Assembly (NCBI RefSeq): GCF_004104075.1
Contig: NZ_QOVK01000011.1
Span: forward strand, 62,001 to 126,000
From: Leeuwenhoekiella polynyae
GTDB taxonomy: Bacteria > Bacteroidota > Bacteroidia > Flavobacteriales > Flavobacteriaceae
Direction: 5' to 3'
DNA: 64,000 nucleotides
Shown here piece by piece: positions 45,497 to 55,424 of this stretch. Below the pieces are notes generated by a model. The model was not told the DNA's origin. It did no database searches and saw nothing but the letters and a program-made list of their open reading frames with translations. Within the stretch, counting starts at the first letter, position 1. Each line of letters starts with the position of its first letter. The translations under genes and the position numbers were made by a program.

Positions 45497-46573
45497 ATGG
45501 TATTCCTTTTTAGAAATAATTTCTTTGCTCTAACGGTTTTAGCACTTCTTTTAGCCAATTGCAACAGCATTAAAAACCAAGCCGTTAAAGACTCAGAATC
45601 GAGCAGGAGTGCCTATCTGATGACTTACTTTAAAGACGATGATCACAGTCTGCATCTGGCTTTAAGTACAGATGGTTATACGTTTACTGATGTAAATGCG
45701 GGTAAACCTGTGGTTGCCGGAGATACCATTGCGAGCCAAAGAGGCATACGCGATCCGCACATCACCCGCGGTCCCGATGGTGCTTTTTATGTCGCGATGA
45801 CCGACCTGCATATTTTCGCTAAACAAAAAGGCTATCGCGAGACCACATGGGAAAGACCTCAGGACGCATACGACTGGGGAAACAACCGCGGCTTTGTATT
45901 GATGAAATCTTATGATTTGATCAACTGGACGCACAGCAATTTTCTTTTTGATGAGCATTTTCCCGAGCTGAAAAACATTGGTTGTGCCTGGGCTCCGCAG
46001 ACCATTTACGATCCCAAAGCAGCTAAAATGATGGTGTATTTCACCATGCGATTGGGCCACGGTCTTACCAAAATGTATTATGCGTATACCAATGATGACT
46101 TTACGGAAATCGTCACCAAACCCAAATTGCTATTTACCTATCCCAATCCTGAAGTGCAGGTCTTGGATGCAGATATCGCCCCACTGGAAGATGGGCGCTA
46201 TGTGATGACCTACGTCGCTCAGGAAAATCCCGGTGGAATTAAGCTGGCATTTTCAGATCACGCCAATGGCGGTTATACGTATGATGCGGAATGGATCGAT
46301 CAGGAACCGGGTTCGTGCGAAGCCCCCAATGTCTGGAAGCGCATCGGCGAAGATAAATGGGTCTTGATGTATGATATTTTCAGCATCAATCCGCACAATT
46401 TTGGATTTTTAGAAACAACCGATTTTAAAACCTTTAAGAATCTGGGACATTTTAACGAAGGCGTGATGAAAACAACCAATTTCACTTCGCCTAAACACGG
46501 TGCAGTGATTACCCTAAGTCAGAGAGAAGCCAAAAATCTGGCTGCTCACTACTCAATGGATTTAAATTTCTAA
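45497..46573 (+). CDS. GH43-like glycoside hydrolase lipoprotein
   Basis: The 358-residue protein has a lipoprotein signal ending LLLANC (C22). A five-bladed propeller is suggested by RDPHI (base D86), DADIAPL (D224 or D226, pKa modulator) and CEAPNVWK (acid E275). GH43 enzymes remove arabinose or xylose from plant or algal polysaccharides. It lies 11 bp before a second, larger GH43 gene, and its sequence resembles the first domain of that protein. The exact sugar is not predictable. A 160-bp A/T-rich spacer upstream likely holds the promoter. Confidence 0.82.
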   Translation: MVFLFRNNFFALTVLALLLANCNSIKNQAVKDSESSRSAYLMTYFKDDDHSLHLALSTDGYTFTDVNAGKPVVAGDTIASQRGIRDPHITRGPDGAFYVAMTDLHIFAKQKGYRETTWERPQDAYDWGNNRGFVLMKSYDLINWTHSNFLFDEHFPELKNIGCAWAPQTIYDPKAAKMMVYFTMRLGHGLTKMYYAYTNDDFTEIVTKPKLLFTYPNPEVQVLDADIAPLEDGRYVMTYVAQENPGGIKLAFSDHANGGYTYDAEWIDQEPGSCEAPNVWKRIGEDKWVLMYDIFSINPHNFGFLETTDFKTFKNLGHFNEGVMKTTNFTSPKHGAVITLSQREAKNLAAHYSMDLNF

Positions 46574-46584
46574 CTGAATTGGAT

Positions 46585-48516
46585 ATGAAAACCTTTAGAA
46601 CAACCACATTATTTCTTTTTTTAAGTCTTTCCTTAAATCTTATGTTTGGCCAAAACCCAAAAATGGACGGCTACCTGTTCGCCTATTTTGAGGGTAAGGG
46701 TGACGGAGACCAACAAGAGCAAGTACGCTTTGCTGTAAGTGATGATGCCATACACTGGAAAGCCTTAAACGGAAATAAACCTATCGTTTCTTCTGCTGAA
46801 ATATCCAGTACCGGCGGGGTTCGCGATCCACATATTTTACGTGGTGGTAAAAAGGATGGTTTCTATATGGTTGCAACCGATATGTACACGCGTAAAAATG
46901 GCTGGGATTATAATCCGGGAATAGTTTTAATGCATTCTGATGATTTGATCAATTGGAAATCTTCCGCGATTAATCTCGAAGAAACTTACCCCGAAAAATT
47001 TAAAAATAATAAATGGGTTTGGGCTCCACAGACTTTTTACGATACTAAAAAGAAGAAATACCTCGTCTATTTTACAGTGCGCTCCTACGACAACCTGAAG
47101 CTTGACTTTTATGCGGCCTATGCCAACAAAGACTTTACAGCTTTTGAATCTACTCCAAAACTGCTTTACAGTGCCAAAGACGGGGCTATAGACGGTGACA
47201 TTATCTTTAAAGACGGTCTGTACCATTTGTTTTATAAAGGAAATACTAAAGACGAAAACGGCAAAGAAATTCAAAATGGAATCAAGCAGGCTACGAGTAA
47301 AAAGCTTTTAGGACCCTATGAAGAACGCTTCGATTATCTGGATGCCTATGCCGACCAAAATACCACGGTTGAAGGAAGTTCGGTTTTTAAGTTGAATAAC
47401 AAAGACGAGTACATCCTTATGTATGACCTGTATTCCAGCGGGCGTTATGAGTTTCAACGCAGTACCGATTTGTACAACTTCACTACGGAAACCGAGTCCT
47501 TTACCAAAGACTTTTTCCCACGCCACGGCAGTGTGATCAGCATCACCAAAGAAGAAGCCAAACGCCTGAATGCAACATGGGGCGGCGTTCCTCAAGCGCT
47601 ATTAACCGAAGCAGACGGAACCTTTCCGTTCCAATCAACAGGAAATCCCATAATTACGCACAAATACACTGCAGACCCGGCGGCATTAGTAGAAAATGAC
47701 ACCTTATGGCTGTTTACCGGTCACGATTATGAAGGTGGACAAAAAGGCTATAAAATGAAGGACTGGCTGGTGTTTTCAACCACTGATACTCAGAACTGGA
47801 CCGAGCATCCGGTTCCCCTAAAAATTACCGACTTCACCTGGGCAACCAGTGGTGATGCGTATGCCGGGCACGTAGCCAAAAGAAACGGCAAATACTACTG
47901 GTACATCAGCACCAACTGGAACGGGATAGGCGTTGCAGTGGCCGATCAGCCACAGGGTCCTTATAAAGATGCTTTGGGGAAACCGCTTTTAACCAATGAA
48001 GATTGTTTTGCCTCTTCTCATAACTGGACTTGTATTGATCCCGCAATTTTTATAGACAAAGACGACCAGCCCTGGATTTTCTGGGGCAACGGGGTTTGCT
48101 ATTACGCAAAGTTGAAAGACAATATGATTGAGATTGACGGTGAAATCAAAAAAATAGATTTTGAAGGCCTTGACTTTACCGAAGCTCCCTGGGTGCATGA
48201 AAAAGACGGCACCTACTATTTAACCTACGCCACCGGTTTTCCTGAAAAAATCGCCTATGCCACGGCAAACGCGGTCGATGGGCCTTATACCTACGGTGGA
48301 ATCCTAAATGAACTAGCCGGAAACAGCAATACCAACCATCAAAGCATTGTTGAATTTAAAGATGACTGGTATTTTATCTACCACAACGGCGGTATTCAGA
48401 CAGATGGAGGGAGCTACAGCAGATCGGTATGTATTGACAAGTTGATATACAATGAAGATGGAAGTTTAAAACGTGTGCAAATGACCACCGAAGGCTTAGC
48501 TCCTATTAACGAATAG
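46585..48516 (+). CDS. Two-domain GH43 glycoside hydrolase
   Basis: ATG 46585 (MKTFRTTTLFLFLSL) is chosen over a TTG two codons upstream; it gives a signal peptide ending near FGQ. Two GH43-like propellers follow. The first (about 25-335) has D81 in RDPHI, D205 in DGDIIF and E263 in VEGSSVF. The second (about 350-643) has D364 in TADPAAL, D485 in CIDPAIF and E533 in FTEAPWV. Both triads look complete, so both domains may be active, perhaps on different linkages. The first domain is a paralogue of the preceding gene. Confidence 0.85.
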   Translation: MKTFRTTTLFLFLSLSLNLMFGQNPKMDGYLFAYFEGKGDGDQQEQVRFAVSDDAIHWKALNGNKPIVSSAEISSTGGVRDPHILRGGKKDGFYMVATDMYTRKNGWDYNPGIVLMHSDDLINWKSSAINLEETYPEKFKNNKWVWAPQTFYDTKKKKYLVYFTVRSYDNLKLDFYAAYANKDFTAFESTPKLLYSAKDGAIDGDIIFKDGLYHLFYKGNTKDENGKEIQNGIKQATSKKLLGPYEERFDYLDAYADQNTTVEGSSVFKLNNKDEYILMYDLYSSGRYEFQRSTDLYNFTTETESFTKDFFPRHGSVISITKEEAKRLNATWGGVPQALLTEADGTFPFQSTGNPIITHKYTADPAALVENDTLWLFTGHDYEGGQKGYKMKDWLVFSTTDTQNWTEHPVPLKITDFTWATSGDAYAGHVAKRNGKYYWYISTNWNGIGVAVADQPQGPYKDALGKPLLTNEDCFASSHNWTCIDPAIFIDKDDQPWIFWGNGVCYYAKLKDNMIEIDGEIKKIDFEGLDFTEAPWVHEKDGTYYLTYATGFPEKIAYATANAVDGPYTYGGILNELAGNSNTNHQSIVEFKDDWYFIYHNGGIQTDGGSYSRSVCIDKLIYNEDGSLKRVQMTTEGLAPINE

Positions 48517-48521
48517 CTTTA

Positions 48522-49223
48522 CTAAAATCCGTCTTTAAGCTTCTCCAGACCAGAATGATCCAAAACTTTGATTCGTTTACCTTTAGTCTCTATAAGACCT
48601 TGCTTTTTAAATTTAGCCAGCGTGCGTATACACAATTCGGTCGCAGTACCTACCACATCGGCGATATCTGCTCGGGAAAGTATGAGCGCTAAATAACCCT
48701 CATCATCAGTACCAAAGGTCGTGCTCAGATAAAGGAGTACCTCGGCAAGACGCTGATTGACTGTTTTCTGAGCCATATTCACGATAAAGTCATCGGCGAT
48801 TTTAAGTTCATGAGCCATATGCTTTAAAATAGCTTGTGTAAATGCAGGGTTATCTTGAATACGATCGGTAATTTGATCTTTAGGAATAAAACACACCTCC
48901 ATATCGTTAAGCGCAACGGCACTCAGATTTGTCGCTTCTTCAGAAATCATAGAACGTTGTCCCATCACTTCACCTTTAGAAGCAATCTTTACGATCTGGT
49001 CTTTCCCGTTATCACTTATTTTTGACAGTTTAGAAACGCCACCCCGCACACAATAAACACCACCAAGTTTTTCTCCTTCCTTAAAAAGTGCTTCCCCCTT
49101 TTTTATGCGGCGTGAAACCTTACTATCAGAAATCGCCTTAAGCTCTTCTTTCTTAAGTGCTTTAAGTGAATTCAATTCTCTGATAATACAATTTTCACAC
49201 CGGGATTCTTCGTGTTCTGCCAT
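48522..49223 (-). CDS. Crp/Fnr-family transcription regulator
   Basis: The 233-residue protein has a cyclic-nucleotide-binding-like fold (about 35-140) and a C-terminal winged helix (about 155-225) with LSRADIADVVGTATELCIRTL. Cysteines C9, C12, C58 and C111 could form an iron-sulfur site: C9-x2-C12 and C111 lie where FNR has C20-x2-C23 and C122. The recognition helix keeps E196 and R200. It is divergent from ccoI and convergent with the GH43 gene (5 bp apart). It probably senses oxygen or redox state and acts at the TGAC-N4-GTCA dyads at 49255 and 61155. Confidence 0.88.
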   Translation of the reverse strand: MAEHEESRCENCIIRELNSLKALKKEELKAISDSKVSRRIKKGEALFKEGEKLGGVYCVRGGVSKLSKISDNGKDQIVKIASKGEVMGQRSMISEEATNLSAVALNDMEVCFIPKDQITDRIQDNPAFTQAILKHMAHELKIADDFIVNMAQKTVNQRLAEVLLYLSTTFGTDDEGYLALILSRADIADVVGTATELCIRTLAKFKKQGLIETKGKRIKVLDHSGLEKLKDGF

Positions 49224-49254
49224 ACTTCAAAATTAGCATAATTTTTTGGTCAAC

Positions 49255-49266
49255 TGACAAAAGTCA
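49255..49266. promoter_or_regulatory. FNR-like dyad between the regulator and ccoI
   Basis: TGACAAAAGTCA is an inverted repeat TGAC-N4-GTCA, centred 66 bp before ccoI. It closely resembles FNR/CRP sites. A 20-nt block around it recurs at 61155 with one mismatch. Confidence 0.75.
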
Positions 49267-49326
49267 TCTTTTATCCAATATCGCTTTCAGTCCTTTGCAT
49301 CAGGTATTTAAGCAAATTAGAGTACA

Positions 49327-51759
49327 ATGAACAAGTGTTATCATTGTGGTGACCCGTGTACAAACGGCACATTCCCACACAGAGGCAAGGCGTTTTGTTG
49401 CAACGGCTGTAAAACAGTTTATGATATTTTACAAGATAATGATCTGTCGTATTACTACGATCTAGATGCTAATCCCGGTACCTCCCCAAAGGAGATTAAG
49501 GGCAGATTTGATTTTCTCGACAACCCCGAAATCAAGGCCAAACTGCTTGATTTTGACGAACAGGCTACGCAAATCGTCTCGTTTACCATTCCGGCTATTC
49601 ATTGCAGTTCTTGTATCTGGGTGCTCGAAAACCTCAACAAACTACGACCCGAAATCACCAATACGCAGGTTAATTTTCCCGAAAAAACAGTCAGGATCAC
49701 CTTTAATGCTGATACCCTAAGCCTCAGGCAGGTAGTTGAACTGCTGTGTATGTTGGGTTACGAACCGGTGATTTCGCTTGATGACTTTGACAAAAAAGAG
49801 CGCAGAACAGACCGCTCACTCATTTACAAACTGGGTATCGCAGGCTTTGCCTTCGGGAATATTATGTTTCTCTCTTTCCCCGAATATTTTGAAGTAGAAG
49901 AATTTTGGCTAGACCGTTATAAACCGGTTTTTAGAGCCCTCATGTTGCTGTTTTCGCTTCCGGTGGTGTTTTACTCAGCCCGGGATTATATGCTTTCCGC
50001 CTGGAGGTCTCTACGCTCGAAGATGCTCAACATCGATGTGCCCATTGCTCTGGGCATTCTGGTGCTTTTTATACGCTCATGCTATGAAGTGATTTCCAAT
50101 ACGGGAACCGGCTTTTTTGACAGCCTGGCGGGACTGGTTTTTTTCTTATTGCTGGGGAAATTCTTTCAGCAAAAAACCTATGCCTACCTGTCTTTTGAGC
50201 GCGATTACAAATCCTATTTTCCCATCGCGATTACGCGAGTTGAACCTTCAGTCTCACCCGATGCAAGCAGCCGTGAAGTGCAAATTCCCGTTTACCAGAT
50301 CAAACCCAAAGACCGCATCCTCATTCGCAATGGCGAACTCATTCCGGTTGATGGGGTCCTGATCAACGGGCACGGACTTATCGATTACAGTTTTGTAACA
50401 GGCGAAGCAGAACCGGTGGCCAAAAAACCCGGGAGTATGCTGTATGCAGGAGGGATGCAACAGGGTGGTATCATCGAATTAAGTGTAACCAAAGCCGTAG
50501 AACAAAGCTACCTTACCCAGCTGTGGAGTAATGAGGTCTTCCAGAAAAAACATCAGAACGAACTCCAATCGCTCACTTCAAAAATAAGCAAACAGTTTAC
50601 TCTGGGTATATTAAGCATTTCCCTGGCAGCTGCACTTTGCTGGTGGTTTATAGACTCTTCAAAAATACTGAATGTCTTTACGGCCGTGCTCATCGTGGCC
50701 TGTCCCTGTGCGCTGGCACTGTCTGCTCCCTTTACACTGGGTAACCTGTTGCGCATTACCGGCAAAAACAAATTCTACTTAAAAGATGCCGGGGTTCTCG
50801 AGCAACTTGCCGAGATCGATACCCTGGTTTTCGATAAGACCGGCACGCTGACCACCACTTCTAAAGAACGTATTCGCTATACCGGTCAGAGTCTTACCGA
50901 ACGGGAAGAGTCCCTGCTCACCAGTACCCTTCGGGCATCAAATCATCCGCTAAGCAGAAGCCTTTATGCTTTGTTGCAGGACTATGACATTCAGACTTTA
51001 GATCATTTTGAAGAACAACCGGGTCAGGGCATCACCAGTACTAAGCGGAAGCAACAGATACGCGTGGGTTCGTATGCATTTGTCAATCAGCTTCCCCCAG
51101 ATGCAGAACCACCCACTGACCTTCTCACCAGTGTGCACATCGCTACAGAAAACGGCTATAAAGGCTATTACAGCTTTCAAAGCACGTATCGTAAAGCTTT
51201 AAAACCTGTTTTCGAAGCTTTAAACCCCGATGCCGAACTCCTTATTCTTTCCGGAGATAATAACCGCGAAGCACCCCAATTGAACCAATTGCTTGGGATG
51301 CCCGTCGAGATGCATTTTGATCAAAAGCCCAAAGACAAACTCGAGTTTATCAAAAAGCTGCAGCAAGAGGGTAAAAAAGTGATGATGCTGGGCGACGGAC
51401 TTAACGACAGCGGAGCTTTGGCACAAAGCGATGTAGGCATCGCCATTTCTGAAAATGTGAATGTCTTTTCACCGGCCTGTGACGGTATTCTCGATGCTTC
51501 CCGTTTTGAGCAATTGCCCGCCTTTATCCGGCTGGCTAAAAAGGGACGGCAGATCATCAAATGGAGCTTTGCTTTTTCGCTGCTTTACAATGTGGCAGGC
51601 ATCGCGCTGGCCGTAAGTGGCAATCTAAAACCGGTTTATGCCGCCATTTTGATGCCGTTGAGTTCCATAAGTATTGTGGCCTTCACCACACTTTGCACCC
51701 ACTATTACGGAAGCAAACTGCAGGCTGTAGAAAAAAATGAAAAGAATTTCAAAAGCTGA
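49327..51759 (+). CDS. ccoI: Copper-exporting P-type ATPase for cbb3 oxidase assembly
   Basis: The 810-residue protein starts with a Cys-rich metal-binding region (C4, C7, C11, C24, C25, C28), then an HMA domain with C93-x2-C96. Membrane helices surround the actuator TGEAEP (358-363) and the CPC motif (459-461). The phosphorylation site is D503 in DKTGTLT, and GDGLNDSGAL closes the hinge. This is the CcoI/FixI layout, which delivers copper to the oxidase through the periplasm. It is the first gene of the cco cluster and is divergent from the Fnr-like regulator. Confidence 0.95.
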   Translation: MNKCYHCGDPCTNGTFPHRGKAFCCNGCKTVYDILQDNDLSYYYDLDANPGTSPKEIKGRFDFLDNPEIKAKLLDFDEQATQIVSFTIPAIHCSSCIWVLENLNKLRPEITNTQVNFPEKTVRITFNADTLSLRQVVELLCMLGYEPVISLDDFDKKERRTDRSLIYKLGIAGFAFGNIMFLSFPEYFEVEEFWLDRYKPVFRALMLLFSLPVVFYSARDYMLSAWRSLRSKMLNIDVPIALGILVLFIRSCYEVISNTGTGFFDSLAGLVFFLLLGKFFQQKTYAYLSFERDYKSYFPIAITRVEPSVSPDASSREVQIPVYQIKPKDRILIRNGELIPVDGVLINGHGLIDYSFVTGEAEPVAKKPGSMLYAGGMQQGGIIELSVTKAVEQSYLTQLWSNEVFQKKHQNELQSLTSKISKQFTLGILSISLAAALCWWFIDSSKILNVFTAVLIVACPCALALSAPFTLGNLLRITGKNKFYLKDAGVLEQLAEIDTLVFDKTGTLTTTSKERIRYTGQSLTEREESLLTSTLRASNHPLSRSLYALLQDYDIQTLDHFEEQPGQGITSTKRKQQIRVGSYAFVNQLPPDAEPPTDLLTSVHIATENGYKGYYSFQSTYRKALKPVFEALNPDAELLILSGDNNREAPQLNQLLGMPVEMHFDQKPKDKLEFIKKLQQEGKKVMMLGDGLNDSGALAQSDVGIAISENVNVFSPACDGILDASRFEQLPAFIRLAKKGRQIIKWSFAFSLLYNVAGIALAVSGNLKPVYAAILMPLSSISIVAFTTLCTHYYGSKLQAVEKNEKNFKS

Positions 51760-51818
51760 TTTATGTCATCTTTTAAGGAACTGTGCATCGGTAATTTTAC
51801 ACCATAATTCAGGTAGGT

Positions 51819-52034
51819 ATGAGTATCATTTATATGCTTCTCGCGATAAGCGTGGTTGTAGCGTTAGTCTTTTTTGCAGCCTTTATTTTTTCGGTACGCA
51901 AAGGGCAGTACGATGACACCTATACCCCTTCGGTGCGCATGCTTTTTGAAGACGAACTGGTAAAAACCAAAAAGTCTTCGGCAAAACCACCTCAACAATC
52001 CAGTACCAATCATTCAGATCGCAAATCGAAGTAA
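51819..52034 (+). CDS. ccoS: cbb3 oxidase assembly protein CcoS
   Basis: The 71-residue protein has one membrane helix (about 2-26) and the conserved VRKGQYDD segment right after it, followed by a Lys/Ser-rich tail. Length and motif match CcoS. It lies 59 bp after ccoI and 2 bp before ccoNO. Confidence 0.9.
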   Translation: MSIIYMLLAISVVVALVFFAAFIFSVRKGQYDDTYTPSVRMLFEDELVKTKKSSAKPPQQSSTNHSDRKSK

Positions 52035-52036
52035 TT

Positions 52037-54241
52037 ATGCAAACAGAACAGTTTTATTACGACAACAAAATCGTAAGAAAGTTTATCATCGCCACCCTGT
52101 TTTGGGGGCTCATCGGGATGAGCGTAGGCTTACTGCTGGCCTTTATGTTTTTATTCCCCAATGTTACAGACGGGATCTCCTGGCTGAGCTTTGGACGTCT
52201 ACGGCCGTTGCATACCAATGCCGTGATCTTTGCGTTTGTGGGTAACGCCATTTTCGCAGGGGTGTACTACTCTTCCCAGCGTCTGCTTAAAGCCCGTATG
52301 TGGAAAGACTGGCTGAGCAACTTCAACTTCTGGGGGTGGCAGGCGATTATCGTCGCTGCGGCTATCACCCTGCCGCTGGGATATACTACCTCCAAAGAGT
52401 ATGCAGAACTGGAGTGGCCTATAGATATCGCTATTGCATTGGTATGGGTAGCCTTTGGGGCCAACCTCATCGGTACCATCCTTAAACGCAGACAGCGCCA
52501 TCTGTATGTGGCTATCTGGTTTTACCTGGGCACTTTTGTGACTGTGGCGGTGCTGCATATTGTAAACAGTATTGAGATTCCTGTGAGCGCACTTAAGAGT
52601 TATTCGGCTTATGCCGGGGTGCAGGATGCGCTGGTACAATGGTGGTACGGACATAACGCCGTTGCCTTTTTCCTTACGACTCCATTCCTGGGGCTGATGT
52701 ATTATTTTGTACCTAAAGCGGCAAACAGACCGGTGTATTCGTATCGCCTATCTATCGTACACTTCTGGTCGCTCATTTTTATCTACATCTGGGCCGGGCC
52801 ACACCACCTGCTGTATACCGCATTACCCGGCTGGGCACAAAACCTGGGGGTTGCCTTTTCGGTTATGCTTATCGCGCCCTCCTGGGGGGGTATGATCAAC
52901 GGCTTGCTTACTCTGCGTGGTGCCTGGGATAAAGTTCGTACCGATCCGGTTTTAAAATTTATGGTAGTTGCCATTACCGGTTACGGGATGGCCACTTTTG
53001 AAGGCCCCATGCTTTCGCTTAAAAATGTAAATGCCATTGCCCACTTCAGCGACTGGATCATCGCACACGTACACGTAGGTGCTTTAGCCTGGAACGGCTT
53101 CCTCACTTTTGGAATGGTGTACTGGCTGGTACCGCGCCTCTTCAAGACGCAATTGTGGTCTACCAAATTGGCGAACGTGCATTTCTGGGTAGGAACCCTG
53201 GGAATCATCATGTATGCCCTGCCGATGTATGTGGCCGGTTTTGTTCAGGCTTCTATGTGGAAACAATTCAATCCTGATGGTACGCTTACTTACGGAAACT
53301 TCCTGGAGACCTTGACCGAAATCATCCCAATGTACTGGATGCGTGCTATAGGCGGTTCGCTGTATATCGCCGGTGCTTTTGTGATGCTGTATAACATCAT
53401 TAAAACCGTAAGAAGTGGAAGTCAAGTGACCGATGAACTGGCTGAAGCTGCTCCGCTTACTCCCGTAACCAGCAAGCGTACTACAAAAGAAGGGTATCAC
53501 ACCTGGCTGGAGCGTCGCCCGGTGAAGCTTACCATCTTTGCCACCATCGCCATCCTTATTGGGGGTATGGTACAGATCATTCCGTCTTTGATTGTAGATG
53601 ACTATGTACCGGTAATTTCTACGGTAAAACCCTACACTCCGCTGGAGCTTGAAGGCCGTGACCTCTACATCCGGGAAGGTTGTGTGGGCTGTCACTCGCA
53701 GATGATCAGACCGTTCCGCAGTGAAGTAGAGCGCTACGGTGAGTACTCCAAGTCTGGCGAGTATGTCTACGACCATCCCTTCTTATGGGGTAGTAAACGT
53801 ACCGGACCTGATTTATTTCGCGTAGGCGGAAAATACTCAGACAACTGGCACCTCAACCATATGTACGATCCGCAGAGTACTTCTGCCGGCTCCATTATGC
53901 CCTCATACAGTTGGTTGATTCGCAACGAACTCGACAAGTCTAAAACCGAAGATAAGATGAAGGCGATGCAACAACTGGGCGTGCCGTATACCGTAGCAGA
54001 CATCGAGCGCGCGCAGCAATGGATGAGCGAGCAGGGGGAAACGATAGAGAAAAATCTGTATGCCGATCCTGATTTTGCAAAAACCTATGAATCCGATAAA
54101 AAGGCTGCTGCTCAAAACGGAGCCGATTTTGTTGAAATGCGCAACCGCGAAATCGTAGCGCTGATCGCCTACCTGCAACGCTTGGGAACAGATATTAAGA
54201 TTAAAACCGGAGCCGAAACTTCAACCGCAAAAACCGAATAA
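52037..54241 (+). CDS. ccoNO: cbb3 cytochrome oxidase, fused subunits I and II (CcoN-CcoO)
   Basis: Residues 1-460 are CcoN: H59 (heme b ligand), H206 with Y204 (copper B and cross-link region), H256-H257 (copper B) and H344/H346 (heme ligands). A linker (about 461-495) joins to a CcoO-like part with one membrane anchor (about 497-520) and a c-type heme site C549-V-G-C552-H553, followed by the [11 protein letters not shown] and SIMPSY segments. The fused form is usual in Bacteroidota. It reduces oxygen at low concentration and pumps protons. Confidence 0.95.
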   Translation: MQTEQFYYDNKIVRKFIIATLFWGLIGMSVGLLLAFMFLFPNVTDGISWLSFGRLRPLHTNAVIFAFVGNAIFAGVYYSSQRLLKARMWKDWLSNFNFWGWQAIIVAAAITLPLGYTTSKEYAELEWPIDIAIALVWVAFGANLIGTILKRRQRHLYVAIWFYLGTFVTVAVLHIVNSIEIPVSALKSYSAYAGVQDALVQWWYGHNAVAFFLTTPFLGLMYYFVPKAANRPVYSYRLSIVHFWSLIFIYIWAGPHHLLYTALPGWAQNLGVAFSVMLIAPSWGGMINGLLTLRGAWDKVRTDPVLKFMVVAITGYGMATFEGPMLSLKNVNAIAHFSDWIIAHVHVGALAWNGFLTFGMVYWLVPRLFKTQLWSTKLANVHFWVGTLGIIMYALPMYVAGFVQASMWKQFNPDGTLTYGNFLETLTEIIPMYWMRAIGGSLYIAGAFVMLYNIIKTVRSGSQVTDELAEAAPLTPVTSKRTTKEGYHTWLERRPVKLTIFATIAILIGGMVQIIPSLIVDDYVPVISTVKPYTPLELEGRDLYIREGCVGCHSQMIRPFRSEVERYGEYSKSGEYVYDHPFLWGSKRTGPDLFRVGGKYSDNWHLNHMYDPQSTSAGSIMPSYSWLIRNELDKSKTEDKMKAMQQLGVPYTVADIERAQQWMSEQGETIEKNLYADPDFAKTYESDKKAAAQNGADFVEMRNREIVALIAYLQRLGTDIKIKTGAETSTAKTE

Positions 54242-54243
54242 CC

Positions 54244-54432
54244 ATGCTCAAATTTGTCAAACAAAATCTGGAGAACATAGACGGGGTAGCCATCTACCCC
54301 ATCATCTCCCTACTCATTTTCTTTGTCTTTTTTGTCGCCCTGTTTGCCTGGGTAATCACAGCAAAGAAAAAGTATTTACAGGAAGTGAGTGCGCTTCCGC
54401 TTGAAGATCCTCAAACACCAGACCAGCCATGA
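54244..54432 (+). CDS. ccoQ: cbb3 oxidase small subunit CcoQ
   Basis: The 62-residue protein has one central membrane helix (about 17-40, IYPIISLLIFFVFFVALFAW) and a Lys-rich then acidic/Pro-rich tail. Its position between ccoNO and ccoP, and a 4-bp overlap with ccoP, identify it as CcoQ/FixQ. Confidence 0.85.
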   Translation: MLKFVKQNLENIDGVAIYPIISLLIFFVFFVALFAWVITAKKKYLQEVSALPLEDPQTPDQP

Positions 54433-55412
54433 GAAGTATCGCATCCTTATTACGTATTCTACTATTTGCAGGGTTTGCCTATCTGTTTCTCAACTATGTG
54501 GGCACCCCTGAAGATGAAGCTTCGGTATTTACCACCCAAAATTGGCTTTGGGCCATTTATGCCGTACTTGTCTTTATGTACATCGCTTTTGAGATTTGTA
54601 TCGAAAGCTTACGCGCAGTTCTTTTTAAAACCCTCAAACCTGAAGCACAGGAACAGTACAAGGCTGAAGTCGTTGCTAAAAAAGAACGCCGTCTCGCCTG
54701 GGTCAAAGGCCTCTATGGCAAACTTTGGAAAGCCAAACCCGTTGAAGAGGAAGGGGAAATTCTGCTCGATCACAATTATGATGGCATCAAAGAGCTCGAC
54801 AACCGCTTGCCCCCCTGGTGGGTCTACGGCTTTTATGCTACCATCCTGTTTGCTGCGATCTATTTGCTACGCTTTGAAGTTTTTGAGGATTACAACCAGA
54901 TAGACGAGTACGAGCAGGCTGTTGCACAAGCCAAACTGGATCTTGAAGAATACAAGAAAACCGCCAAAGATCTGGTTGACGCCAATACGGTAGAATTGCT
55001 TACCGATGCATCGGATATCAAAGCAGGGGAAGGCATTTTTACCGGCAATTGCATCGCCTGTCATAAAGCAGGTGGTGCCGGGGGTATTGGTCCTAATCTT
55101 ACCGATGACTATTGGATTCTGGGTGGCGGTATTAAAAACGTGTTTCACACCATTTCTGAAGGGGGTCGCGCCGGTAAGGGAATGATTTCCTGGAAAACCG
55201 ATCTAAAACCAAGTGAAATCGCTCAGGTAGCCAGTTATGTGTTGAGCCTGCACGGTACCAACCCTGCAGATGCTAAAGAACCGGAAGGGGAAATGTATAT
55301 CGACGAAAATGCCCCAGTAGAAGATGCTCAGGTAAAACAGGATTCTACCGGTATTGAGGTCATTCTGGAAGATGAACCGGTAACCGGCGACATCCTCACA
55401 GACGAAAACTAA
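54429..55412 (+). CDS. ccoP: cbb3 oxidase subunit III (CcoP), single heme
   Basis: The 327-residue protein has two membrane helices near the N-terminus (about 8-25 and 38-60), another at about 130-148, a Glu/Lys-rich helix, and a single cytochrome c domain with C208-I-A-C211-H212 and a later methionine in GKGMISW. Proteobacterial CcoP has two c-hemes; only one CxxCH is present here. The tail is acidic. It passes electrons to CcoNO. Confidence 0.93.
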   Translation: MRSIASLLRILLFAGFAYLFLNYVGTPEDEASVFTTQNWLWAIYAVLVFMYIAFEICIESLRAVLFKTLKPEAQEQYKAEVVAKKERRLAWVKGLYGKLWKAKPVEEEGEILLDHNYDGIKELDNRLPPWWVYGFYATILFAAIYLLRFEVFEDYNQIDEYEQAVAQAKLDLEEYKKTAKDLVDANTVELLTDASDIKAGEGIFTGNCIACHKAGGAGGIGPNLTDDYWILGGGIKNVFHTISEGGRAGKGMISWKTDLKPSEIAQVASYVLSLHGTNPADAKEPEGEMYIDENAPVEDAQVKQDSTGIEVILEDEPVTGDILTDEN

Positions 55413-55424
55413 AAAAACAAAGCC

